A DNA stretch of 64,000 nt from Arsenophonus sp052401645 (GCA_052401645.1 CP198939.1:186001-250000); one strand, 5' to 3'. Numbered from the stretch's first letter, positions 1 to 12,373 are shown. Notes: generated from the letters alone by a model not told the origin. Made by a program: numbers and translations.

Positions 1-2427
1 TATAATATTTAAAAATGATGTTTATTATAGAAAATAATATTTTAAAATTTTATTAAATGAATTTTAATTAGTTTTAAAATATTGATATTAAAATTAACAA
101 TTTAGAATAGAATATAAAAATTAAATATATTAGTTTTATAATTGAACAATTAAGAAAATTGATAGTTAATGTGTTTAAGAGCAATATATTATAATTTATA
201 TAAATTTTATTATGATAAATTAATATAGTAAGTGAATATATAAATAATATTAAGTATCATAAATTTTATTTAAGAGATTATTCAGAATGAATATAATATA
301 ACTAAAATTTAGTATTGTACATATGATAATACATGATATTTTATATATAATTAGTTTTAATGTATTTCTATAAAATTATTAACTAATTAATAATTTTATA
401 TTTTAACTTAATTATATTGATACGGTACATAAAGATATTATCATATATATACTTATTAGTCAATAATAAAACTTATGTTTAAGATTTATAATCATTAACT
501 CAAATCGATTGAAATACAATAAAACTTATAAATAATAAATATATTTATATCTAATAAAATATTTTGCTAAAAAATAGCATCGTATATGATTTTTTATAAA
601 AACTATTAAAAATATATATATAGCATTGTTATAATTTATTAATAATGAATATTATATAAACAATTAATAATAAAAGAGAAAATTTCTCTATCAATAATAT
701 TTTATTATATAAAACATTATTTTATTACGATAGTTTTAAGTATTTTTTTAAAATATAACTACTATTAAGATTAGTTATATTTTATATTTATAAAATAAAT
801 ATTTTATTTATATTATTTAATATAAGATTAATGAATTAATTTATAATTAATTTATATATTAAGTTTAATTTTTATTTTATAATAAAAATTATTAAATAAT
901 TTTAAAGTAAATTAATAATTAATTATCTTTTTATTTTATTTTTTATTTATAAAAGTAAATCAATTATATTTAAATTAATTTAAGATTTTAATACAATAAA
1001 TCTTAATAACTTTATCTTTATACTTCTTATAAAGCTTAATAAATAATTTTATATTAAATAATTTATAATGTCTATTAATATAATAATAGAATTTATCATA
1101 AATTGATAATAGTAATTAAATAAAATCAATTTTTAAATTTAATTAATAAATAATTATAAAAAATATTTTTTATTATTTAAGTAGTCCTCACTATCAAATA
1201 TGTATTGAATTAATAGTTAAATTAAAATTTAATCATTTATTAATTATTTTTACTGATAAATATTTAATTAAGTTTTATATTTAATATATAAAATAAAATA
1301 TTTAATTATCTAGTATTTGAATTAATAAAAAATAAAATAATAATTTATTATATTAAATTAATTTAATAATTTTATATTAAATAAAATTATTAATAAATGA
1401 TAGGTAATTCAGAATTAAAATTTAATATCTTAATATTTCTCTATAAATTATTAAAAAATAAATTTTATTTTCTAAATTATAGTTAATAGAAAATTTTAAT
1501 TAATTTCATTTTATAAATTGATTTAATTTATTTGCTTCTCAAATAAAAATTTGATTAATATTGAATATCATAATTCTAAAATAAAATACTAGTTAAATTA
1601 ATAAAAATTTGAAAGTAATTTAGATTATATATTATTAATTTTAATAAACTGAAAAATTTTCTTTATTTGATATAAATTATATATTTTAACAAATTATATC
1701 AGTATTTTGAGTACTTAAAATATTCTAAAATAGTCTCTTTGAAAAAAAATTAAAGTATGTTACTAACTATTTAAATAAAAAAAATTAATTTTTACAAAAT
1801 ATCATTATTAATTACTTGATCTAATTTAAAAATATATATTTATTAAAAAATAAATATATATCTAAATACAACATAAATAAAATATATTATGATATAATTA
1901 AGTAATAATAGTATTGATTATATAATAACAAAAATCAAAAAAATGAAACCTTTTATTAAAATTTTATATATATTAGAATTAATATAGTTTTTAATTTTGA
2001 ATGATGTTCATAATTTAATAGTAAGAAAATTAAAATAAGTGATATCATCGGATAAAAATTAATTATATTAGAAGTAATAGTATTTATATACTATTAAATA
2101 GTAAAAAATTATTTATTAATTAATGATAAAATATGATACTTAATATCATGTTATAAATTTTAAAAAAATATTTAATATGGACAATTTCTTCTAGAAACAT
2201 ACCTAAATATTTTAAGATATTTATCTTTACCTAAATAAAACTTGATAATATAAAATTATATTTATAATTTACTTAAATAAATTTTTTAAATTTTAATTGT
2301 TTTATAAATTACTTGTTTTTTAGTAAAAAAACTACTAGTAAAAATTTACTAAAATAAATTATAAGAAATTTAATTTTATTAAAATAAAAATAATTTGTTT
2401 GTTAAAAATAAAATATTAATTTTTTAG
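1..2427. other. AT-rich DNA without recognisable genes, left of sthA
   Basis: This stretch is almost only A and T, with stops in all frames and no open frame worth calling. In E. coli oxyR and argH lie on this side of sthA. I compared the region by eye with OxyR and found no convincing trace. It is probably a fully eroded gene region. Confidence 0.7.
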
Positions 2428-3825
2428 TTAAAAAAGACGATTTAATCCATTTAATGCAGCAACCCTAAATGCCTCTGCCATAGTTGGGTAATTGAAAGTA
2501 GTATTAATGAAGTATTTAATGGTATTTCCTTCATCCTTTTGTTCCATAATTGCCTGACCAATATGAATAATTTCTGATGCACGCTCACCGAAACAATGAA
2601 TACCTAAAATTTTTAATGTTTCACGATGAAATAAAATCTTTAAACTTCCTATATTCATTCCTGCTATCTGTGCTCTAGCTAAGTGTTTAAACTGAGCACG
2701 TCCGACTTCATAAGGAATTTTCATTGCAGTTAATTGTTGCTCAGTTTTGCCAACAGAACTAATTTCTGGAATAGTGTATATACCTGTTGGTATATCTTCA
2801 ACTAGATTCATATCTACACGACCAGTAATTATTATGCTAGCAACAACGCGACCTTGATCATAAGCAGCTGAAGCTAAACTTGGATATCCGATAACATCAC
2901 CAATAGCATAAATATTTTCATTATTAGTACGATATGTAGCATCAACTTTAATGAGTCCTCTATTATCAATAGGAGTATCAATATTTTCTAAATTTAAATT
3001 TTTAGTATTTCCTGTACGTCCATTAGCATATAATAAACAATCTGCTTTAATTTTTTTTCCTGATTTAAGATGAATGATTACTCCATCATTTGTTCCATCT
3101 ATTTTTTCATATTCTTCATTATGTCGAATAACAATACCATTATTCCAAAAATGATATGATAAAGAGTCTGATACTTCTTGGTCTAAAAACGAAAGAAGAT
3201 GATCACGAGTATTAATGAGATCAACTTTTACTTCTAATCCTCTAAAAATTGAAGCATATTCACATCCAATTACACCTGCGCCATAAATAATTACATGATG
3301 TGGCTCATGATTGAGTTTCAATATTGAATCACTATTGTAAATACGCGGATGCTGAAAATCAACATCTTGTGGGCAATAAGGATGAGATCCTGTTGCGATA
3401 ATGATTTTTTTAGCATATAATTTATCATGGGTTCCATTTTTATAAAGAACTTTTAATGTATGATTATCAATAAAAGAGGCTTCACCAATAAATATATCAC
3501 AATTGTTACGATCATAAAATCTTTCTCGCATATATGTTTGTTGATTGATTATATTTTCTGATTGTTTAAGGATTTCGCAAAAAGAAGAGCATAAAAATCG
3601 AGATTTATCGGTATATAATGGATTTTGATTAAATTCTATAATTCGACTTACTGCATGTCGGAGTGTTTTAGATGGAATAGTACCCCAGTGGGTAGAACCA
3701 CCTCCAATTTTATTATAACGTTCAATTATTGCAACTTTTTTTCCTTGTTTTAATAACCCTATTGCAGCACCTTCTCCTCCTGGACCTGAACCAATAATGA
3801 TAACATCAAACCAAATATGTAGCAT
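2428..3825 (-). CDS. sthA: Soluble pyridine nucleotide transhydrogenase SthA
   Basis: This cytosolic FAD enzyme moves hydride between NADPH and NAD+, usually to drain excess NADPH. The protein is 465 residues, the usual family length. It has the FAD-binding GSGPGGEG motif at residues 12-19, the THWGTIPSK motif near 45-53, a second nucleotide-binding GAGVIGCEY motif near 180, the GDVIGYP FAD motif near 310, and a conserved C-terminal dimerisation domain ending NGLNRLF. Residue 44 is Ser in GGGSTHWGT, where the E. coli protein has Cys. The gene is transcribed leftwards, divergently from the fabR remnant, as in E. coli. I see no clear ribosome binding site before the ATG. The name is secure because similarity to E. 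coli SthA is strong along the whole length. Confidence 0.96.
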   Translation of the reverse strand: MLHIWFDVIIIGSGPGGEGAAIGLLKQGKKVAIIERYNKIGGGSTHWGTIPSKTLRHAVSRIIEFNQNPLYTDKSRFLCSSFCEILKQSENIINQQTYMRERFYDRNNCDIFIGEASFIDNHTLKVLYKNGTHDKLYAKKIIIATGSHPYCPQDVDFQHPRIYNSDSILKLNHEPHHVIIYGAGVIGCEYASIFRGLEVKVDLINTRDHLLSFLDQEVSDSLSYHFWNNGIVIRHNEEYEKIDGTNDGVIIHLKSGKKIKADCLLYANGRTGNTKNLNLENIDTPIDNRGLIKVDATYRTNNENIYAIGDVIGYPSLASAAYDQGRVVASIIITGRVDMNLVEDIPTGIYTIPEISSVGKTEQQLTAMKIPYEVGRAQFKHLARAQIAGMNIGSLKILFHRETLKILGIHCFGERASEIIHIGQAIMEQKDEGNTIKYFINTTFNYPTMAEAFRVAALNGLNRLF

Positions 3826-4030
3826 TTACTATATAACCTTATTATTTGATATAAATAAAAACTTCAATTAATATTTATCTTCTTTAATCAAAATTAAATG
3901 GAATATTTAAAATTCAAATCATTAAAAAATGAACAATAAATATCTTATATACTACCTGAAAAACATTATGAATCCATCAAATTTAATAGTGATATATTTT
4001 TATATTCTTATTGAATAAGATTGTAATTCT

Positions 4031-4635
4031 ATGAGTAATATACAGTCATCATGTCATATTAAAGAATAAATAAAAAAAATATCACGTTCTTTAATACGAG
4101 TAACTTTTAATCAATTAAAATGTTGATTGTATTTTTACTATTCTTAGTTTGAGTTAAGTTTTTTAAAAAGAAGATATTAATATTAATTTCATTTTGTCAA
4201 TATTTTAGTGATGTTGATGAATTAATATTAATAATTGTTAATGAAAGTGAACTTATGCTTTGTTAATTAATATGCTACTTAAGTATAATTTCGTATCGAA
4301 AAAGATGGCATTATCATTATAATATTTATTTATATTTTTATTAAATTTATTGATAATAATCTAAATAATTTTTGATTTTTGCTTCAAGAAGATCTGTTCA
4401 TGTATATCTTATAAATTTTGCAATGTTATTATTAAAGAAATTCAATATTTTGTTGTTGAATTAATTAATTATTTGCAATATGAAAGTATAATATCTCAGT
4501 ATTTTTCTGAAATAAAATCAGAAGATACGGTTATTATTGTGTTGTATTTAATTATTATACAGAGGCATTAAATATTAATAAAAAAGTAACTTTTATAAAA
4601 ACGATTAGTTTTATAATTTATAATAATTGCTAAAA
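4031..4635 (+). pseudogene. fabR: Remnant of fabR (TetR-type fatty-acid synthesis repressor)
   Basis: There is no open frame, but pieces in shifting frames line up in order with E. coli FabR. About 4084-4120 reads RSLIRVTFNQL (E. coli RSLVEAAFSQL). About 4190-4260 reads YFSDVDELILIIVNESELML (E. coli [20 protein letters not shown]). About 4425-4480 reads IKEIQYFVVELINYL (E. coli AREIQHFIAELADYL). About 4570-4635 covers the C-terminal part. FabR represses fabA and fabB for unsaturated fatty acid synthesis. The position and orientation, divergent from sthA, match E. coli. Several frameshifts and stops rule out a working repressor. The start is approximate. Confidence 0.85.
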
Positions 4636-5949
4636 GAGTTTATTATTTAATATCGCTATAATTAAGAAAAATATAATTTTTAAAAAATAAATAATTTTTT
4701 ATTGAAAATAAATTTTCAAACTCTATCTATTTATTTTTTAAAACATTTGTTGATACAAGAATAATTAGATAAATACTATTTATGTTAAAATATTATAATT
4801 AATACTTATTTAATAAGTAAATAAATATTAATTATAATATAAATATATTATTTATTTTTATAAATATTTCGCTTTAATAACTTATTTTGATTTTATCAAA
4901 AAATATTTTGTTTTAAATAAATAAATCTATTATTCTTATGTATCATAATTAATCAAATAATATTAAACTGATTAGTTTTATTAAGTGTATTTAATTTTTA
5001 AGCGTTTATTAATGATTACATAATAATATAAGAATAAGTTAATTTTTTATAATAGTTTAAAAATTTATATAAATCATAGTGATTTCAATCAATTTAAATA
5101 AATTTATATTTATAACTAATTTAGTAAATATATTTAAAATATTAAATTAATGCGCAATTACATTACTTTTATATAAAATTTTAACCAATGTTAAAATGAA
5201 TTTATATTATTAATTTTATTATCTTAAATATAATTATATTAATCATTAGAAATTTCTCTATTAATGATTTTCAAATATAATCTAGAATTTTATATACGAT
5301 TAATATCGTATCTAGTACAATAAAAGAAATTATTTTTCAAAAAAAATAAATAATTTTATTATATTTAGTGAAATTAAATTTTTAATTAATTATCTTAATA
5401 ATTATTAATTATATTTAATAATTTAAAATTATTTTTAATTTAATAATAGGTAATTCTTTTACTTGAAATAATGATACTTTATCGATATTTCATATTTTAA
5501 AAATTAATTTTTAATAAATATTTATTTTAATAAAATATCAAAATTTTTATTTATTAAAGTAATATTTAATTATTTAATTTTTTCAATATATTAATATTAT
5601 TTATCTAGTTTTTTTAAAAAATATAATTTTATTAATTAATATTAATAATTTTTTAGAGAAAAAATATAGAAATATAAATTAATTTATAACTATATAGCAC
5701 AGAATTTATAGATTATAAACATAAATATATTTTTAAATTTATTCAGATATAAATAGTAATATTTATAAAATATAGGTATTAGTGTTATTAAGGTTATCAA
5801 GAATAAAGAAAGTATAATATAGTTTTAAAGTTAATATTTATATTCAAATTTAAAAATAAATTTATTTAATTTATTATTAATTATATAATTATTTTATATT
5901 TTACTATAAACAATTTTTTATTAATATATTTATTATAACTTTATGTGCA
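4636..5949. other. Eroded region between fabR remnant and murI
   Basis: E. coli has yijD, trmA and btuB here. The sequence is nearly pure A+T with stops in all frames, and I could not match any piece to those proteins. No RNA gene is visible. Confidence 0.65.
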
Positions 5950-6792
5950 ATGAATAAAAATAAAATAAAAAGTAATTTTTCAACAGTTATAAAAACTCCT
6001 CCGCAAACAATTTTAATTTTTGATTCTGGTATTGGTGGTTTATCTATTTATTATGAAGTTAAACGATTATTACCAGATTTACACTATATTTATGTTTTTG
6101 ATAATGATGCTTTTCCTTATGGAGAAAAAAGTGCAGGATTTATTATCAAACGTATTATTCAAATTATTGATCAAATTCAGAAAAAACAAACGTTGGCAAT
6201 AGCAATTATTGCTTGTAATACGGCAAGTACTGTTAGTTTACCTATTTTAAGAGCATATTTTAAATTTCCAATTATAGGGGTTGTTCCAGCAATAAAACCA
6301 GCAATTAAATTAACACGTAATGGCGTTATTGGATTATTAGCAACTAAGGCAACTATTAATGGAAATTATACTAAATCACTTATTAATCAATTTGCTGTTA
6401 ATTGTAAAGTTAAAATGATTGCTTCACCAGAATTAGCTGAATTAGCAGAAAAAAAACTTCACGGTCAAATAATTTTAAAAGAAGTACTAGTACCAATTGT
6501 TAAACAGTGGTTAAAAATGAAAGAACCACCTGACACTATCGTGCTTGGTTGCACCCATTTCCTATTCCTTTTAACAGAGTTAAAAGAAATTTTTTTTAGA
6601 GATACAATATTTATTGATTCCGGCACTGCAATTGCTAGACGAGCAGTTTTCTTAATCAATAATCATCAAAATTCAATTTTGAAAAAAAATAAAAATATTG
6701 CTTATTGCACTAAAATAGATGTTGAAGCTCAAAAACTTATTCCTATATTAATAAATGAAAATTTTAGTAAATTAAAAAAAATTCTTATTTAA
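5950..6792 (+). CDS. murI: Glutamate racemase MurI
   Basis: MurI converts L-glutamate to D-glutamate for peptidoglycan precursors in the cytoplasm. The protein is 280 residues, close to the E. coli length. It has the FDSGIGGLS motif near 24-32, PYGEKS near 57, the first catalytic cysteine C89 in ACNTAST, and the second, C201, in LGCTH. Both acid/base cysteines are therefore intact. The first 20 residues are poorly conserved, as in E. coli, so the exact start is less sure than the rest. In E. coli murI stands just before the rrnB operon. Here it is followed by a stretch of rRNA-operon size holding only a tRNA-Glu. Retention suggests that the cell still makes peptidoglycan. Confidence 0.96.
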   Translation: MNKNKIKSNFSTVIKTPPQTILIFDSGIGGLSIYYEVKRLLPDLHYIYVFDNDAFPYGEKSAGFIIKRIIQIIDQIQKKQTLAIAIIACNTASTVSLPILRAYFKFPIIGVVPAIKPAIKLTRNGVIGLLATKATINGNYTKSLINQFAVNCKVKMIASPELAELAEKKLHGQIILKEVLVPIVKQWLKMKEPPDTIVLGCTHFLFLLTELKEIFFRDTIFIDSGTAIARRAVFLINNHQNSILKKNKNIAYCTKIDVEAQKLIPILINENFSKLKKILI

Positions 6793-8299
6793 GTTAATTT
6801 ATTAACTAAAATTAATTTAGATTGCTTTTGAAATAATGTTTATTAATATCACAAATTTATCTATAATATATATTATTTATATGTAATATAAAAAAACTTG
6901 ATTAAATTAATTTGATAAATGAAGATTAGATTATAAATAAGTGTTTAATTTTATAATTAATAATATAATTAATAATATAACTTAATAAAGACATTTTAAT
7001 ATTTTATGAAAAAATTAAATACTAACTGCCTAAATAGTTGTATAAAAATAAATTTTATAAATAAAAATAATTCAATCCTTTAATTATTAAATTCTTAAAC
7101 TAAATACCTTTTACTATAAAGTAATATTTAAATTGTTGAAAAAAAATAAATTTAAATAATATAAAATTATATTATTAAGTAAATTTGATAAATATTTATA
7201 TAGATAATAATATACAAGTTCTTAGATGATATTTATCAAAGAGATTTACTTGTTAAAATTAATATAAATAATATTGATATTTAGATAAAAAGAAATTTTT
7301 AATACATAAAGTAATATAAAAAGTGTAATTGTATTTATATATAGTAATAATTTAAAGTTAAAAAGATTTTTTTAAATTATATAAGTACTCTACTTAATAA
7401 CTAGAATAACCTGCTAAGTTATAGAATTAAATTAATCAAGTACTAGAATAATATATATAAGCGTATAAAATTATAAGGATTTAAATAAATGACTCATATT
7501 AATTATAATTAGTGATGAATATAAATCATTTTATATAATCATATAAAAAATATCTAAGTATCAATATTATAGTTTTTTTAGATTAAAAAATGTTATAATT
7601 TTCAATTTTAATACGTTTACTATATAATTTTTATTATCTTTATTTCACAAAAACTTTGCTTAAAACTTATAATAAATCTGAAATCTATACTCATTTATTA
7701 ACATAACAATAAGTATAGTTTAGTATTTTAAAATAAGCTATCTAATGATAAATTAAATAAAGATTATAATAATATTAAATTAGATAACTTATGAATAAAG
7801 CTATCAGATATTATAATATTGAATATTTACGAAATAAATAAAATAGAAAGATTTTCTTAAATATAATTTGAACTTATAAATATTATTAAAAAAATATATT
7901 AGAATTTCTAACTTGATTCATATTAAGTTAATAATTTTATTATTTATATACAAAGATTAACTATTATATAAAATCCAGTATTTTACCATGTAAAAAAGTT
8001 TTTCTGTTATTATATGACTTAAAATATAAATAATTTGAACTTCTTGTTTATAATTATTATACTTTATAATTTATAATATATATAAATTTCAAAAAAATAA
8101 TAAAAAATGAAATAAGTTATTTTACTTTTTTAGTATATGAGTAAAATAAAAAAGTATAAACGAGTTTATATAGATTATTCCATGAATAAATAAAACAAAA
8201 GACATTTAATCATATTAATAGAACAATAAAATTGTTTAATGACATTAAAAACTATAATAGATATAAACTAATTATTATAATATGCTATAATAATTTATT
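6793..8299. other. Place of a lost 16S rRNA gene; no rRNA sequence recognised
   Basis: About 1.5 kb separates murI from tRNA-Glu, close to the length of a 16S gene plus leader. The DNA is very AT-rich, and I find none of the conserved 16S boxes, including the CACCTCC 3' end. The murI-rrn-tRNA-Glu context implies a former rRNA operon, but that is inference from gene order. No protein gene is visible. Confidence 0.5.
8283..8291 (+). promoter_or_regulatory. Putative extended -10 promoter of tRNA-Glu
   Basis: TGCTATAAT is an extended -10 element (TGn plus a perfect TATAAT). It ends 8 bases before the first base of tRNA-Glu, the right distance for transcription to start at the gene. No good -35 hexamer is seen, which extended -10 promoters tolerate. 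TATAAT-like strings are common in such AT-rich DNA, so support rests on the TG and the spacing. Confidence 0.45.
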
Positions 8300-8372
8300 G
8301 TCCCCTTCGTCTAGAGGCCTAGGACATCGCCCTTTCACGGCGGTAACAGGGGTTCAAATCCCCTAGGGGACG
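8300..8372 (+). tRNA. tRNA-Glu (anticodon TTC)
   Basis: A full 73-base cloverleaf can be drawn. The acceptor stem GTCCCCT/AGGGGAC has all seven pairs, the anticodon stem is CGCCC/GGCGG with TTC in the loop, and the T arm is CAGGGGTTCAAATCCCCT. The discriminator is G and the next bases are CTA, so CCA is not encoded. In enterobacteria this gene normally lies in the 16S-23S spacer. Here it stands alone in decayed DNA. Confidence 0.97.
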
Positions 8373-11112
8373 CTATTTTAAAATATTCTAAACTCGGAAA
8401 TAAGTTATGTAAATTATATATAATTTAGTTTAATTAATTTTATATGCAAGTATCTACTTTTAGTAGATATATAATATATTAATTTGATACATATATTATT
8501 GAGTTTTCTTTATTAAAATAGAATATATTGAAGTCTTTTAAATCTAAGTGAAATAATTATTTTTTTATAAAATACTTATAGATAGTTTATAATTTTATGA
8601 AAAATATGTTTTTTCGAAAATACTTATTAAGTTTAAATGAAATTTTATTTCTTTTGAAAATATAATTAAATTTATTAAGAGGAATTATTGTTTTATGAAT
8701 GTATAGTTAAACTAAATAAAAATTTGTGAAATTAAAAATTTTAGTCTTCTAAAAAAAATAAATAGATAATCGATTTAAATCGATGTTTTTTTTATAAAAA
8801 ACGAAAGTAGTTAGAATTATTATAACATGTTACAATTATAATAAATTGCTATAAAGTTAGAAATATATAATGATTTTCAGATATCTAATAGTATTATTAT
8901 TATAAGTTAGAGAGTATTAGAAAAGAAATACATCTCTTCGTTTAAAGAAATTATTATTCTTAAAATTTAATATTTCTGAATTCATAATAAGCAAATCAAT
9001 ATCAAAATTGAAAAAAAATTGAATAACTTATAGAAAAATCTAAATAGAAAAATATATAAAATAATAACTTATCGTAATTAAATTAAAGTATTTTTATTTT
9101 AAAGTTAAAAGTTATTTTTTTATCATAAATATAAATCGAATCCATGAAGATTAAGTAAGCTAAATATATTACATATATATCAATGATTTATATTTTATAA
9201 ATAGTTTTAATATATATTATTTCATATATTTTAAATGAAGATTAAATATTTTAAAAAACTCCTACTAGTACATAGGATAATTCTAAAAAATAATTAATAA
9301 TTAATTAAATGAAAACAGTTAAATCAATAGAATATGTATTCTATTGAAAATAATAATAATTTATAAACCATTTCTAAAAAATAAGACTTAATTACTAATT
9401 AACTAAAATTTAATATCATAATTTATATGATAAATATCAAAATATTATTCTAAAAATAGAATTAGACTATTTTCGTAAAATATTTTATTTTTAAAAAAAA
9501 ATAACTTAATTATTTAACTGATGTTTAAGATGATTAATTATTAAATTAAATGTTAAGAGAAAAAATAGAAAACAGAGTATTAATTTATAAAATAATATAT
9601 TTTTTTTGAAGAAAAATATAATAATCTACTGTTTATAATTAATACATATAAAATTATTTAATACTATTAGATTATAGTCAGAAGTTTCCACTAAAATAAT
9701 ATTTTATTACTATTGATAAATCTAAATTATACCTATAAGTTTTAGAAGATATATTAAAATATTTTCTGATATATCTTCAAAGGATAAAGTTTTGTTATTA
9801 AAATAAGTTAAAAACTTAAATCTATTTTATAACTTATATCGAAACATTAGTTAAACATAATATACTTTTTAATGATTTATCTCATATATACTAATTAACT
9901 ATATGTGTTTATTTATATACAATGATATTATCTAACTATAAAAGTTGATATATATGATATGTTTATACAAATATATTAGAATATTTTTTATATTGTAAAA
10001 TATAAAAAAATAAATTCTTGATTGATATAGAAGTAAATAATACCATTAACTATAATAGATTATTTAATGTAAATAAATTTAAATTATATATTTAAGATTT
10101 AAGATTTGTATAAATGTTATATTAATAATAATATTAATTATTATTTAAATTTATAAAATATACTTATCTCTTTTAGTACGTAGTTTTATAAAAAAAAGAA
10201 AAATTCTTATAAATATTTATTTTTATCTTTAATATTAAATATCAAACTTTAATCTTAAAGATAGATATAAACATAATGAATATAAATAAAATAAATTATT
10301 TTTATATTAAATGTTCATATAAATATGTTTTTTATGATTTTATCTCATAAAACATAAGATGGAAATATTAATTAATAGACAAAATTTAATATAACTATTT
10401 CTTTAAAGTTATTTATTATATGAAATTAAATAATAGATATTAAGTATTTGTTTCATAGATTATCTTCATTTTAATATTATAATTTTATAGATGAATTATT
10501 AGAGAAAAAACTTAATAATATAAACTATCTAACTAAAAACTTACTACAAGTTACGATGCAGATATATTTAACTATGAAATTCATAATTAATATTTGAGAT
10601 CAGTAATTAAATATATATATGATGTTTAATGATATATTGAAGTAGTTAAGAGTGATACTTAATAAATTTAATAAGTTTTAATTTAAAATAATACCTGAAA
10701 ATATTTTAAATTAAGAAAAAAATCTTTTTTCAGGTTTAATAGTTAAAAAGATTTCATATTGAAACATAAAAAATAAATTTATAATAAAATAAGAGAAGAT
10801 AAGTACAAAAAATTGTATCAATCAAATACCATAATATCCATATCTGATCTTATATCATACTTAAAAATAAGATATAAAAGTTTCTATAATAACATCTATT
10901 TTTCTTTCACTTAAAGTTAAAGTTGAAAAGAATTATGAAATTAAATTTCAATCCTAAAGATAATTTAAATTAATCTATGAAATAAATTTATTTGTATGGT
11001 AGCAAAAGAGGTGATGGATAATAATTTTAGCGTAATTTATTTAATTAATCAAAATTTTCATAATTTTAAATATATATTTTGTTTATTTCTTAAATACATC
11101 AATACATAATTT
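8373..11112. other. Place of lost 23S and 5S rRNA genes; no rRNA sequence recognised
   Basis: The distance from tRNA-Glu to tRNA-Trp is 2.7 kb, somewhat less than a 23S-5S-aspT stretch. I see no conserved 23S or 5S blocks and no tRNA-Asp, only AT-rich DNA with stops in every frame. One small perfect inverted repeat is present, TCAATAGAATA/TATTCTATTGA with a two-base loop at 9324-9347. Confidence 0.5.
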
Positions 11113-11185
11113 AGGGGCGTAGTTCAATTGGTAGAGCACCGGTCTCCAAAACCGGGTGTTGGGAGTTCGAATCTCTCTGCCCCTG
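11113..11185 (+). tRNA. tRNA-Trp (anticodon CCA)
   Basis: The 73 bases are almost identical to E. coli trpT. The acceptor is AGGGGCG/TGCCCCT with one G-T pair, the D arm is GTTCAATTGGTAGAGC, the anticodon arm is CCGGT-CTCCAAA-ACCGG, and the T arm is normal. The discriminator G is followed by TTA, so CCA is not encoded. A weak promoter may lie just upstream (TTGTTT at 11079-11084, TACATA at 11103-11108). In E. coli trpT ends the rrnC operon and is followed by hdfR and maoP, exactly the remnants found next here. Confidence 0.97.
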
Positions 11186-11449
11186 TTATTTATTTTATAA
11201 CAAAAATATTTTTAAATACAAATAATTTACCATATGCCTTTTGTTATAAAATAATTTATTATTAATTATAAATTAATTATAGAATTATATTTAATAACTT
11301 AATATTTTAAGTTTGAGCAAATGAATTTAATGGATTTTTATCTATAAATTCTATATGTGATAAATGTTAGATATAAAATAATTATTTTATTTAATGTTTT
11401 TATAAAAGTATTAATTAATTAATTAAATATAATTAAAAATTTATATTTT

Positions 11450-12250
11450 ATTTATTTATGATTATAAATTTTTAATATATATTATTACTATTTTATTATA
11501 TAACCAAATAATATGCAATAGTTTGTTATAAACTATATTTTATAATGCTTCTAATTAATAATATTGATTGAAAGAATAATTAATAAAATAGAAGCATATT
11601 ATATTGTGTATAATAGTACTATAGCAAGATTAGATTATATTGTGTCAGTATTGTATATAAATTTTCTATTAAAATAATTTTTTAGTTGTATTTAAAAATA
11701 TTCCAATTATTATTTAATAATATTAAGTTTTTAAAAAAAATTTTAATTAATTTTAATTTTATTTCGATGATAATATCAGTTTCAAACTTAGTCATTTTAG
11801 GTGGTTCAATTGTGATAAATAAATTAAGTTTATGCGAATGAAGATGTTTTATTAAAGATTATCTTGTTGAACATTATACATTTAAATTTAATATTTTTAT
11901 GATTTTAATAAATAAGTTATAATTAACTTATTAATATTATTCATATAAGAAAATTATTGATCTTATTGAGAATTATATATGTAATGATTGATTGTAGATT
12001 TCATTTTTAGTTTCTATTCAATTACTTATTAATACTTTATATCATAGAATTAAACATTTACATACTGATATTAAAAATAATATATAGATTATATAGAAAA
12101 TAAGATTGTATGTTAATTAGATTTCTAATTGACGTATTAAAAAATTTAATAATTGATTATGTTGGTTATATATAATATGATTCGGCTTCTCTCCAAAAGT
12201 ATTTTGTTTTATTAACTTATAAAAAAGTTTTTAACAATTCAAGTATCCAT
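11450..12250 (-). pseudogene. hdfR: Remnant of hdfR (LysR-type regulator)
   Basis: Read on the minus strand from the ATG at 12250, short pieces in changing frames follow E. coli HdfR in order. The first is MDT, then one extra base, then ELLKTFL, followed by FWREAES (E. coli FGRAAES). Near 12110 is LIRQLE (E. coli RIRQLE). Near 11790-11840 is LNLFITIEPPKMTKFE (E. coli LDLLITTEAPKMDEFS). Near 11710-11740 is NLILLNNNWNIF (E. coli DLNYLRLEWGPDF). The last traces are near 11500. Many stops make it non-functional. HdfR represses flhDC in E. coli. The divergent arrangement with maoP and the place beside trpT match E. coli. Confidence 0.88.
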
Positions 12251-12373
12251 AAAATAATCTTTATAATTTTAAATCCTAATAATTTAAATGTTTTATTTTA
12301 CATAATACATTTGCTAAATAATATTATACACTATAATAAATATAGTATTATATTAGATATTGGAGTAAATTAA

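Noticed and set aside
6020..6659. Short alternative frames on both strands inside murI (60 and 64 codons)
   Set aside because: They lie in other frames of the intact murI gene and resemble no protein.
11545..11597. 9-bp inverted repeat ATGCTTCTA/TAGAAGCAT with a long spacer
   Set aside because: It lies inside the readable hdfR remnant, so it is more simply explained as coincidence in former coding sequence.
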